Shown one piece after another: positions 1-14,446 of a stretch of DNA of 64,000 nt. Within the stretch, counting starts at the first letter, position 1. The number at the start of each line of letters is the position of its first letter. The translations under genes and the position numbers were made by a program. The stretch spans positions 168,031 to 232,030 of the forward strand of contig CM042091.1 of assembly GCA_023512835.1 (NCBI GenBank). Direction: 5' to 3'. Below the pieces are notes generated by a model. It saw only the letters and a program-made list of their open reading frames with translations. It was not told the origin of the DNA and ran no database searches. The stretch comes from Taxillus chinensis. Taxonomy: Eukaryota; Streptophyta; Magnoliopsida; Santalales; Loranthaceae.

Positions 1-1967
1 GACTGCTTTCGCGTGCCGTTTCGAAAGTGCTATGGGGCGGGACTACACACACCGGAAATCCGACTCATATACACGGAACGATAATGGAATTGCTTGCACA
101 AAGCAACGTAGCAAGAGCATCTCGGATCTCGTGGCACAGCATCTTAGAGTAGAGTCAGATCTGTATGCTTTAAAAAGAGCTAAGTCAGCGAGGTACCTAA
201 GCGGAAAGTCCGTGCGCCCAGTTTGTCTATCCGGGTTGTTGTGTCCATTCCAGTACTGTACTGTCCATTCTCTAATTAAAGAGCTCTTTAAGAAGCTTTC
301 CCCAGATCCTCGTTGCCGAACTCCTAAAAAGAGTACCTAACAGCATGACGATGTCTTTCAATTGTCCTTATTCGACCATTCCGAAACCCTTGCGGCGGGA
401 TACCTAAATAAGGGCTTGCTTCCCGACATGCTATTCCGGTGACTTCACGGATTGGATACGGTGTCCCGATCGGCAGCACAATTTGTCCAACCGCGTGTAA
501 GAGTCGAAGACGCACACCTAGCATGATGCTGAGACACATTTACGGAAAGAGAGTGGGCAGCACCAGAGCTCTTAAAGCGATCTCCAAAAGATGGATTGCT
601 TCCCTTTTTGTATGTGTTCCCGTATTCGAAAGCAGCTCTCAATACACTCCATTCCGCTCCGCACTGCGCCTATGACGTCGGACTTATCCGTTTTTCCAGA
701 AGAAGAGTAGAGATTGGAATGCTTTCTGGCTTTGCTGGCGCGTAGGGAGACAGAGTCCTTTCCCGCAGCATAGGGATAGCAATACAAGATGGTATTATGC
801 TGGTACTCAGAGGACTCTCACTACCAGCTGAATCCATCCTATCTAGCTGGGTGCCGGTATCAACACTATACTATACAGAATGGCAACCGCAACTCTCCTA
901 TGGCTCTTGGCCCAGACAACGTCCAAGGAGATCTCCTGGTGGCTAGCTGCCCCTATAAGAGGTTGCACCTTTCCGGACCTGTCTTTCGGGAATGCAGTAG
1001 ATCGAGAGGTCGTTCCGCCCCGTGTCCCCCAACCCAGTAAGGTCATATGTTCTCAAACACAGTCGCTCCCAATCTTACCTAGCAGGCGAGCGATCCCAGT
1101 TCAGGCAGAGAACAACCTGTTACCTCTTTGCGAAAGCGCTGTTCCAAGCACGGAAGTGTAAGGAGCACTCTTTTGGTCGGTGGCTACCTAAGGGAACTCC
1201 GATTCGGTACTTCCGCCCGGCATCTCTTCCTCCCGATCACAAGGAGAGGTTCACCATGGGTAGTACTTCCCCCCGACATTTCCTAGACCATCCAGTGGTT
1301 GCGGCATGCTGCTTTCGGATTCGACAAGGGCCCGTATCCCGGACAATACGCAATAGGTCTCTGGAAAAAGGTGCATAACTCAGTGCAGTAATAACTCAGT
1401 GCAGTCATAACTCATAGTAGTTCTGTCTTATAAGAGAATGGATTGGCTGCGAGAATCGCACCAGTGCTGTATTGCGTTCCCCTTAACTCTAACTTAAAGA
1501 ATGCCAGTCAAGTCCAACCCGCGTAGTTGATGCAAAGACACTTCCGAATTGCTGCCGCGGACAGATAAGATAGAGACAGCGGAACACCTTGGGTGGCAAC
1601 ACACCTCTCAGACTCCATTAAAGTCCCTCCAGTAGCGTTGATACTCAATACCTCTTTTTCTTAAAGTGAGTGCGATGCCTGCCAGCTCTTCACACTCTTA
1701 AGAGAGACGTTCACTGTACGTTACGGGACCTCCGGGACTAGCGTATTTGTTGGGCTTGGAAGCTGCTCTCTTCGGAGTCCGTGCATCTGTGTATGACTTC
1801 CACTCGATCCCGGCCGAGGTTTGATACCCCCTTGTTTTTACCGGAACCGTATCGCTCCATAAAATGTGTAGCCCCGTCACACCTGTGTAGAGTAGATCGT
1901 TCAACACCACCTGCTTCAACCCCATAGGCAAGCACAAGAGAGTCTCATAGGCGACCGAACGGCCGCC
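1..1967. other. Spacer containing the 5' half of nad1 intron 1 (minus strand)
   Basis: Immediately after nad1 exon 1 on the minus strand (from about 1968 downward) the sequence reads GGGCGGCC, like the starts of the nad5 i1477 and nad4 i1399 introns here. This is therefore taken as the 5' end of nad1 intron i394, which is trans-spliced in seed plants. No exon 2 was recognised downstream. The rest of the stretch has only short, overlapping open frames on both strands with no recognised family. I see no tRNA. Confidence 0.5.
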
Positions 1968-1970
1968 CCC

Positions 1971-2360
1971 TTATTACTAGACCGACCTGCCAGAATAATT
2001 CCATAAACTCCTAGCGAAGAGATTGCAAACAAATAAAGTAGCCCTATGTTCAGATCTGACAATACCATATAATAATAAAAAGGTACAACGGCCCGGGCGA
2101 CCAGACTTAACAGAAATGTGGCCACTGGAGCCATTCGAAACAGGGAGACATTCGCACTACTTGGTGAAATAGGTTCTTTGAGCAGCAATTTCACACCATC
2201 TGCTATCGGTTGTAACAATCCGAACGAGCCAACAACATCCGGACCCTTTCGACGTTGCACAAAAGCCATTACTTTACGCTCCGCGAGCACTAAAAAAGGC
2301 AACTCCTAGTAGCAGTGGTAGAATTAAGAAGAGTATTTCCGCTGGAACTACAGTGTACGT
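1971..2360 (-). CDS. nad1: nad1 exon 1, NADH dehydrogenase subunit 1 N-terminus (one-base frameshift)
   Basis: First exon of the membrane-embedded complex I subunit ND1 (quinone-side module). The frame carries conserved ND1 blocks such as [32 protein letters not shown] and [20 protein letters not shown]. The most likely start is an ACG at 2360-2358 (edited to AUG in many plants), followed by VPAEIL and LPLLLGVAF. After GVAF the DNA has TTTTTT where the conserved frame needs five T (around 2292-2297). The ACG frame therefore runs into TAA and the remainder is one base out. Several changes are not of editing type (YYY where DYG is usual). The exon ends near AGRSSN, followed by the intron start. 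It lies 178 bp downstream of nad1 exon 5 on the same strand. Real decay and a homopolymer consensus error are both possible. The exact exon end is uncertain by a few bases. Confidence 0.88.
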
Positions 2361-2538
2361 TTTCGATTTTGTATTCTCTGAAGAGATCTGGCCTGGCAGA
2401 CAATCCCAGATGGAAAGAAACGGGACCTTTTCTCGAAAACAGATCGAGCCCACCCAAACCTATGGGCATTTTCGGGGACTAGCCCGCTTTCCAAAGAGAA
2501 TTCCGAGCACAGCAGAAGCAGAAGGCGACAGAATTCGA

Positions 2539-2800
2539 TTATGGGAGCCATTGAAAGGTTACTAAAACACCGGCAACGGAGACTACCCGAGCTAATGAGA
2601 GAGGCAAGAACACCTTCCGGCCAAGTCCCATTAATTGATCATAACGATATCGTGGAAATGCTGCACGGACCCATATAAATACAAAGAGAAACAAGAGTAC
2701 CTTGAGACTAAACCAGAGCGAGCCCGGGGGAATATTGGTTGACATAGGCATTTCTAGGATAGGCGGCCAACCTCCTGGAGAGAGCGATGTGCATGGACCA
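2539..2800 (-). CDS. nad1: nad1 exon 5, NADH dehydrogenase subunit 1 C-terminus
   Basis: Last exon of ND1. It encodes the conserved end of the protein: [32 protein letters not shown], and the terminal [10 protein letters not shown] followed by TAA at 2541-2539. The frame is open back through G-W-P-P-I-L and C-T-S-L to about 2800, where the intron ends. Codons such as CCG in GGWPPIL and CCA in SGPC restore the usual leucines if C-to-U edited. No frameshift is visible. In most seed plants this exon directly follows matR within one intron. Here matR and exon 4 are at the other end of the window on the opposite strand, so this exon needs a trans-splicing partner unless another copy lies outside. 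Exon 1 follows 178 bp downstream on the same strand. Confidence 0.95.
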
Positions 2801-3330
2801 GGTGAGTAGGGATGCAGCTCCTTGGACCGCTCGTCGGGACGGATAGGTTTGGGTTCACACCCTTCTCAAAGGAACCGTACGTGCGGGTATCCCCGCATGC
2901 GGCTCCGTCCAAAGAGTAGAGTACTGAAATGGATGATGGACCAACGGGCCCTCGAACCATAAAGCGTAGGGCAACACCGGTTATGTACAGAGATGCTCTT
3001 GATACCATAAACGAAGAGCTCTCTTCAGCAGTTACTACCCTCCTTTCTGTAGCGTGCATTCTGTCTGTAAGCTCAATAGCAAGCCCCATGTTTCTATGAA
3101 TCTGTGGTGCTCCATTACTCTTCGAGTCTGTAGTCGGATGGCTGGGACTGTCATGGCTGGGAGGTCTATCTGGACCGTAGTAGTACTCCCTTAGGTCTGA
3201 TTCAAGGGAATTTGCGAGTCGTTAACCGGGTTTCCGAGAACGCCTGAAAGTGGAATACGGTTTGCTGCGTATGCCGGAAATGCGCTGGAGATCGCTTAGC
3301 GGTGGCCGACGAGGTATCTAGAACCATTTC
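2801..3330 (-). other. 3' half of nad1 intron 4 (i728), group II
   Basis: Upstream of exon 5 on the minus strand lies a typical group II domain V, 34 nt at 2872-2905, beginning GAGCCGCATGCGGGG and ending GTACGGTTC. The short domain VI region and exon 5 follow. The upstream limit of the intron is not visible. 3330 is only an approximate boundary. No matR is found in the following kilobases, so this looks like the free 3' half of a split intron. Confidence 0.75.
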
Positions 3331-5342
3331 TCTTGACAGACATGGAAACTCAAGTGTATGCTGGAGGGAGCTCTCAAAGGGTTTCTAGAGGTGCTCGATA
3401 CGTGTGCTTTAGCGTGTGCAGTGCAGTGCATGTCTCACATCGCGTGAAGATAGATATCCCGTACCGTTTTACCAAACGTATTCCACAGCCCCTAAGAGAA
3501 GTGCCTACACAGTCCTGTCTTACAAATGCATCCAAAGGTATGTGCCTGCTGGCATTCCAATGACATCCGAGTCCGAGTCGAGTCTTCCAGAAAGCACACT
3601 GAAAGCATATCCTTCGTTCACTACATGAGATGGGGGCCTGTAAGAGATGCTCATCTCTCGGAGGGACACTGTGTTGTCTCACTTTACCTGTGCGCCACCG
3701 ATCGAGTTGCCAGACTTCCAATGGAAAATCCGGGCCGGGCTCTTCTGTGTGTTGCGTATACGTCGTTTGAAAGCGAAGCTGCTAACAACAGGGGATCCAA
3801 AGAGTGTTTCCTTCCAAGGGAAATGCATGACTCTCTGCTGTGCCACTGCGATGGGCCTGGTCTCGGCACAGTTGGAATCGAGGGAGCTCAGACTCTCGGT
3901 ACCCGCAATTACTGTGTGCTTCCGCTTTCACGAGGCCGAAAGGATATCTATGTTATTGGACTGGACAGTCTCTTTAAAACACATTGTGCTATGGGTGGCT
4001 CTCCGGGTTGCGTTTAGGCGTTCTGTGTGTTCCCCGCTGCAGATCGTTTTTCGAAAGCCTATTCAGTTCCCGTATACGGTATTCCCGTGACATCTATCTC
4101 GTTACCGTTGCTGGGTGTCCAATCCCAAGGTTACCAAGAGGATTTCTTGATGCCCATCAAAGGACCTCGAGATGCTAAGACACGAAATACGATACGAGAC
4201 ATTCGAAAGCACTCATATACGGCACGAGGGCGACCCGTGGAAATACATCGGTTTCTGACTCTAACACAGGCACTCTGTCTGGGCAACTGGGACAACGTAA
4301 TACGATGTTTGTCCCGCATCTCAGGGAGGACTCTGTATTCTGTACATACGGCTTTACACAGCTTTCGTCTCAATTCATATTTTGCCGCGAGCAATCTACG
4401 TGTTTGATCTCGTCTATTTCGTCGCTCCGACATGAGCTCTTGTTCCCGATGCCTCTTTTTGCAAGCCGCTCCACGGTGGTAAAGTCTCATATTGTGGTTG
4501 TGTGTTGGCCGAAGATACAATAGTAACATGGAACCCTATCATCTGTTCGAATAGCTCGAAATGCTCTTCCAGTTCGGGGCAAAACTCCGTGTCCCAAGAG
4601 CAGAGTAGAGAGTGCTCCCGGATTTCCGCATCTAACAGATACATTACTTTCGAGATTCTTACCGAAACATGATACATTCCATGCCCTCGGACGGAGAGTT
4701 GTTTCGTGTGTTACTTACATATCCGTCTTCTCTGACTTCATTAGAGTTAGTTAGAGTTAGAGAAAGCACTTTCCTTTCGAACCCCCGAAATGTATGAATT
4801 GGCGCGCGGAATCTCCATAGCCAATGTGCCATTTCGCTCCTCGACTAGCATCTTGGGTACGACTCGTATTTCAGCAGACGATCCAGGGACTTCCATAACG
4901 TTGTTATTCGGTTTGAGCCAAGGATCCTGACGCGAGACATCTGCTTAAGGAAAATGGAGTGGAAACATGAGTGGGCTTTTCCAGAGTATCTAAGGAGCAC
5001 TGTTGTCTATACTCTGCAGAAAGACTACCCATCCGAAACCTTAAGCAAGAAAGTACACGGCCCCAGGCGGGATGCACTGCCGGGCACCACACACTTTATA
5101 ACGTAGACGGTGTGGAAAAGGCTTTTCCGAAGAGCTCTTTCAGTAGAGTTTGGACGGAGTCGACAGACAATACAGAAGCAAGAGCGGAAGCGCCATCCAG
5201 CCCGAGCCTATAGAGCTAGCGGATCCGTATTCTCTTGGAATGTGTACAACTGTTGTTGAGTGTGCTAGTGCTGCCCAACAATGGGATTGGGTCGAGCCAT
5301 TGGTCCGGTATGGTTGTTGGATGTCCTACCCTTTCGTGAAAT
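3331..5342. other. Spacer without recognised gene
   Basis: Open frames of up to 163 codons occur (for example 3526-4017, plus) but overlap others of similar length in different frames and match no family I know. Scattered motifs such as gaaagca and agagct, common in all spacers of this window, are present. I see no tRNA or intron core. Confidence 0.5.
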
Positions 5343-5417
5343 GAAAAGAGTACAGACACAAGAGCTCTGAAAGCATTGCCGGCCGTAACAAGACTGAAAG
5401 CACTTAACGAGAGAAAG
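5343..5417. repeat. Two short dispersed repeats joined end to end
   Basis: Positions 5343-5382 (40 bp) are the perfect reverse complement of 37015-37054 inside the ccmB 3' end. Starting at the same base, 5382-5417 (36 bp) is repeated directly at 41058-41093. The 1.4-kb repeat begins within it at 5393. Three different repeat families therefore abut within 75 bp. Confidence 0.9.
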
Positions 5418-6824
5418 GCTCGGTATCTGGACTGGACAGTAGCATACAGGACAGTACTGGAAAGGACAGGACAGTAGCATACTGGACAGTACTGGAAACA
5501 GGGTAGCGATTTCTCCGGGTTACGCTCCGGGCTCTTCAGTTACCATGTCATGTGTCATTACTGAGCTTTCTGTTACCATGTAATGTGTCAAGTAGCTTTC
5601 AGTTACCATTTCATGTGTAATTAGCGTGTTCTTTCACATTGTTGAGTGTGCCCGGAATACGGTGTAACAGCATGACAGGTGTACTACCGGAGCTTTGGGG
5701 AAGGCTTCGGGTGATACGGCTGGGGGAAACCGTATGGGAATGGACGGTACTTGTATCCGGAGTGGGTGAACGTACGAGACTATGCAGCGGAGACTCTTCT
5801 GACAGCGGAGCCTATGAAATGGAATCGGGAGTCAGAAAGAAAAAGCATATGGATTTCAACAGATCGAAAGAGTAGCTCTTGAGCACCGGCGTATGACTGC
5901 CTACTATAGTCAGTCTCTTGTTTTTCTAGAAGAGAAAGCACTAGTACTAGAGGTTCCGGCATCTAGCTCTTGTTGTGTTGCCGCTGTGCTTGCAACCTCC
6001 GCAGTTCAAGAGTTGTACCGGGCGATACCGAGACAGACTTTCAGATATGGTCGGTCCAATGCAGTTACTCTTCAAGCCATGACAGTCCCACCCGGAAAAT
6101 CATAATAGAGCGGATCTCCAAGGCACATTTTGAGAGCACAGCACAGCAAACCACTGGAGATTCTCTTAGCAATTCCGCCGAAAGCAGTGTTGGACGCTCG
6201 CGGGGTACGTAGAGCTACAAAACAATGCTGTCTTTCAACAGAAAATACAGAAGTATAGACCCATCGGGCACACACAATTCGGTTTATGGAGCTAGATGTC
6301 CGGAGCTTGGGATTACGGAACACTGGCTTTAGTCAGGTAGGTAACAATGCTGTCTTTCAACAGAGATCGAAGAGAGAAGTATAGAGCGAAGGCTAGGCGA
6401 TTCGATCCGGACTGAATAGGACCCAACACCTGTATGTGTGTATTGACTCAAAAAAGAATTGACTTGGGATTACGAAGTGAAATCTCCGGAGTGGATGGTC
6501 TACCCTACCCTACGAGTCTTGTATTCGGAGTGGGTGAACGGGTGTGTGTGTGTGTGCTTGCGCGTATACCACCCCACTCTTATTGCCTGGAAGACAGAGT
6601 AGGTAGCACCACCCTAGTACGTGACGCGAGATATGGGTGGAAGTGCACTCTATTCGCTGCCCCGAAACCCAAACGTGTAGACTCTCCGCTATGAGTAACC
6701 GGAAGCGGAAGCGGAAACAAGAGCTCTGTATTTCCACTTACGTGTTTTGGATGCGCAGAGACTGATGCCGTTGCCGTATCGCGTATGATTGTACGGCCGG
6801 AGAACCCATAACTCGCCGATCGGG
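5393..6824 (+). repeat. 1.4-kb dispersed repeat, copy 1
   Basis: This ~1.43-kb stretch recurs in reverse orientation at 41498-42839 and 46331-47753 with high identity, broken by small indels. Landmarks are three short units with gttaccat and a nearby atgtgtca (5540-5620), a GT microsatellite near 6541-6557 and the shared end reading gccgatcggg. No gene is recognised inside. The translated frames are not conserved between copies. Confidence 0.93.
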
Positions 6825-7132
6825 TCTAGCCGCAATGACAGCATAGCAACCGGAGAGTCCCACGGCAGAGATTGGAATGCTCTTCTTAAGAGGCTCCGCG
6901 GATCCAGAGAGGGAAAGGTCCATCCATTGGCATCGTGGATGCTCACAGAGGTATGTCTCTCTCGTCATGGGTGTTTAGGGGAGTGTCTACGCGCCCAAAC
7001 CATTCCAATCCGGGAAGCGAAACAGGACACTGTGTACTACAACCTTAACAAATCCCTAGAGGAGCCGTATGAGGCGGAAGCTCCAAGTACGGTTTTGCAG
7101 CCGAGCCTGTTGTAAAGCAAGGCTTAGGGACC
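6825..7132 (+). other. 3' half of nad5 intron i1455, group II
   Basis: A clear group II domain V lies at 7062-7095 (GAGCCGTATGAGGCGG at its start, AAGTACGGTTT at its end). It is followed by a domain VI-like hairpin with AGCCT and AGGCT arms and a bulged A shortly before the exon at 7133. The upstream limit is not visible. In seed plants this intron is trans-spliced to nad5 exon 2, which I do not find in this window. Confidence 0.8.
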
Positions 7133-7154
7133 GATATGCTGATTGGTTTAGGTA
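7133..7154 (+). CDS. nad5: nad5 exon 3 (22-nt micro-exon)
   Basis: The 22 bases encode D-M-L-I-G-L-G plus the first base of the next codon, matching DMMIGLG of ND5 just downstream of the GYLAK segment. Its length is exactly the 22 nt of seed-plant nad5 exon 3 (between i1455 and i1477). On the left it is bounded by a domain V/VI and on the right by GGGCGGCCTC, a group II intron start like that of nad1 intron 1 here. Both flanking introns are trans-spliced in seed plants, so this exon is transcribed alone and joined to exons 2 and 4 made elsewhere. The one residue difference is M to L (CTG). It lies 1.0 kb upstream of nad7 on the same strand. Confidence 0.88.
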
Positions 7155-8172
7155 GGGCGGCCTCAGGTAACCTGTAGGGATTGACCTCCAACGCATGGGA
7201 CTCACCCGGTTGTCTTAGGGAAACATAGCATGTCACCGAGGGAACGGAACGGAACAGAGTGGAGAGGGACGCCTTCCGGGCTTTTCTTAGAGATGAGGCC
7301 TTTGGGCGAAGCAAGGCAATACTGGATGGTGTGTCCACCTCCCCCAACGTCGCTACGAAAGCGTAACACGCACTCTGCTTCTGGTGCCTAGAGGACAGAG
7401 ACAGGCCATCTCGAGGCACAGCACGATACAGGCAACACCGGCGAGACCGGGCTTGGAAGGCTTTGGAGTCAGAGGGTCCATAGTACCTTAAGCGGGACGG
7501 GAGAGTGCCGCATTCTTGCAAGGGGGAAGGGATCTGTTCTTCAACAGACAACGGAGATGGGACTCGGAACAGAGTACGATACATCACCAGCCTATGGGCA
7601 ACTCGAAAGCGAGACAACAAAACACCCGGAATATCCCGTGGGCGTATCTATCTGTTCTACGCACGCTATTGGAGGTGGACCTTCCGCTAAGCGAGTACAC
7701 AACAGATTCTGTCATGGGTCTGACCAGAGGTGTCTATAAAAGCAGAATGCCGTATTCCGCTAGGTTACGTTGAGTGCGGAAAGCACCGGTAACAGAAAAT
7801 GGAAGCACAGAATGGGCCGGAAGTTAAGATACAAGCCTGCCGATGGAGAATGCGCGGAGAAGGTACTGTACGATTACGCTTTCAGACCGCCCCGCCGAAT
7901 GCATGAATGATTGAATGGAGTCTGCAAGGTAACTCTTCAATAGAAACTCGAAGGTAACTCTTATTGGGTTGCGAGCTGCCCGTGGGAAACCAGATAGGGG
8001 AAAGAGCTCTCTTCTTCGATAGCCCCAGCAATGAATGAAGGACAGGCCTTCGCTGCCCACCCATCCAAGAGAGGAGAGATGACCTGAGAAAGGTGCGAAA
8101 TACAGATGCTTGGCCCGGTGGTACTGTACAACATGCTATCGGGGGTAATCTCTTTCTTAAGGATGTGCTTCC
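7155..8172 (+). other. 5' half of nad5 intron i1477 and nad7 leader region
   Basis: The intron starts at 7155 with GGGCGGCCTCAGG. Its 3' break point is not visible. A long minus-strand open frame (7620-7045) runs antisense across the exon and this intron half and is not thought to be a gene. The remainder leads into the nad7 start. I cannot identify a promoter with confidence. Confidence 0.55.
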
Positions 8173-13326
<5,154 letters not shown>

Positions 13327-14097
13327 CCGTCGCTCAGGACCCTGCTTTTGTCGAGCCAAAAAGGTTTCATTGGAAGTTGGAAGAAAGACTTTCTCTTTGA
13401 ATTCGGAAACTCTCTTGAAGAAGAAAGCATTGCCGCCCTATTATTTGTAATAAAACCTAGCGGGCGGGAAACTCTCTTAGGGTTCTTACACGGAAGTTTC
13501 TATCTCTTAAGAGAACCACTCAACTCTCTTGTCTAACAGAATACATAGCACATTGAGTTGGCTGCCGAGCTCTGTTTCCAATATACATAATAGATTTCCA
13601 ATGGGTGAGAAGACCGTAGGTATACTTCACGAGGTAGTCAAGGAGAATCGCTGAGTAGAGTGTACTGGGCTACGGAGCTCATGCTCTTTTCTCCGAACAC
13701 GGGTGCGCTTACGGGGGGGTGGTTCTCTCTTCTCGTAATGTCTGTCTCTTCTGGAACAAGTAGAGCTCTTCTATGGGAAACATGCCACTGAAAGAGTTGC
13801 TTTTCAAGCATTAGAGATTCGGGTTGCTATGCTGTATCGTTGGAGTTGGAACCCTAGTTGGGCGGCCGTAACTGCTGGGTCTATCACTGTTGTTGGGGAG
13901 ATCAATGAGGCGATAAACAGAGTGGAGGTACGAGCATCCGAAAGTGGAGCTGTCCGGAGGGAGCTAACGAGGGCACTCTTTCGTAACGCTCTAACAAGGC
14001 ATTTCACAGAGTACGTCGGCAGACCCGAAGGAAGAGGGTAATAACACTGTCGGTTCTTTAGGGTACCCAGCAGCCAGTCCCATGTGGTGCTCGCCCG
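13327..14097. other. Spacer between nad7 and inverted repeat arm A
   Basis: No recognised gene. It contains a partial copy of the nad7-intron repeat at about 13911-13930 and several runs of the agag/gaaagc type. No terminator hairpin is obvious after nad7. Confidence 0.5.
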
Positions 14098-14360
14098 TGC
14101 TTCAAAGTCTTTAAGAAAGTTTCTCTTAGAGTTTAGACTTGTTGGATATACGATGTTATCTGGATCTGGGTGTTCCGTAAACCGGGTGTTCTACATGCTG
14201 CTTTTCTCTTACACATCTCTAAAGTTTCTAGCATTTCTCTCTGCTGGGTGGATTCTCTCCGCTTAGAGCTCCCCCGGCTCCGCGTACATATCACTCTCGT
14301 AACGCTAATAAGAAAGTCCGAGACCTATAGAAGAGAACTGGTTGCTTTGCTTTCAGAACT

Positions 14361-14446
14361 CTACCAATTTCCATGTTGCACTACGTTACTTACGGATGTA
14401 TGCATGCAGTCCGGGAACACTTTTGGGTGAACACCCATCCGAACAA
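14361..14446 (-). CDS. nad4: nad4 exon 4, arm A
   Basis: Last exon of ND4. It encodes V-R-M-G-V-H-P-K-V-F-P-D-C-M-H-T-S-V-S-N, then VVQHGNW and TAG. The usual seed-plant end is VWMGVYPKVFLDCMHTSVSNLVQHGKFH, so the last residues differ (NW for KFH) and the exon is 86 rather than 89 nt. R and P codons would be corrected to W and L by C-to-U editing. It is preceded by a domain V at about 14511-14545. It duplicates the exon at 30349-30434. Confidence 0.92.

Noticed and set aside
3526..4090. Overlapping 163- and 147-codon plus-strand frames
   Set aside because: Two frames of similar length in the same DNA, no conserved motif, no start context.
6541..6560. GT/CA and TA microsatellites (also near 25790, 40446, 41694, 46598) as telomere-like ends
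   Set aside because: Short simple runs, three of them inside the 1.4-kb repeat copies; no terminal structure.
7045..7620. 191-codon minus-strand frame
   Set aside because: Antisense to the nad5 exon and half introns, low-complexity composition, no family match; a chance frame in GC-rich intron.
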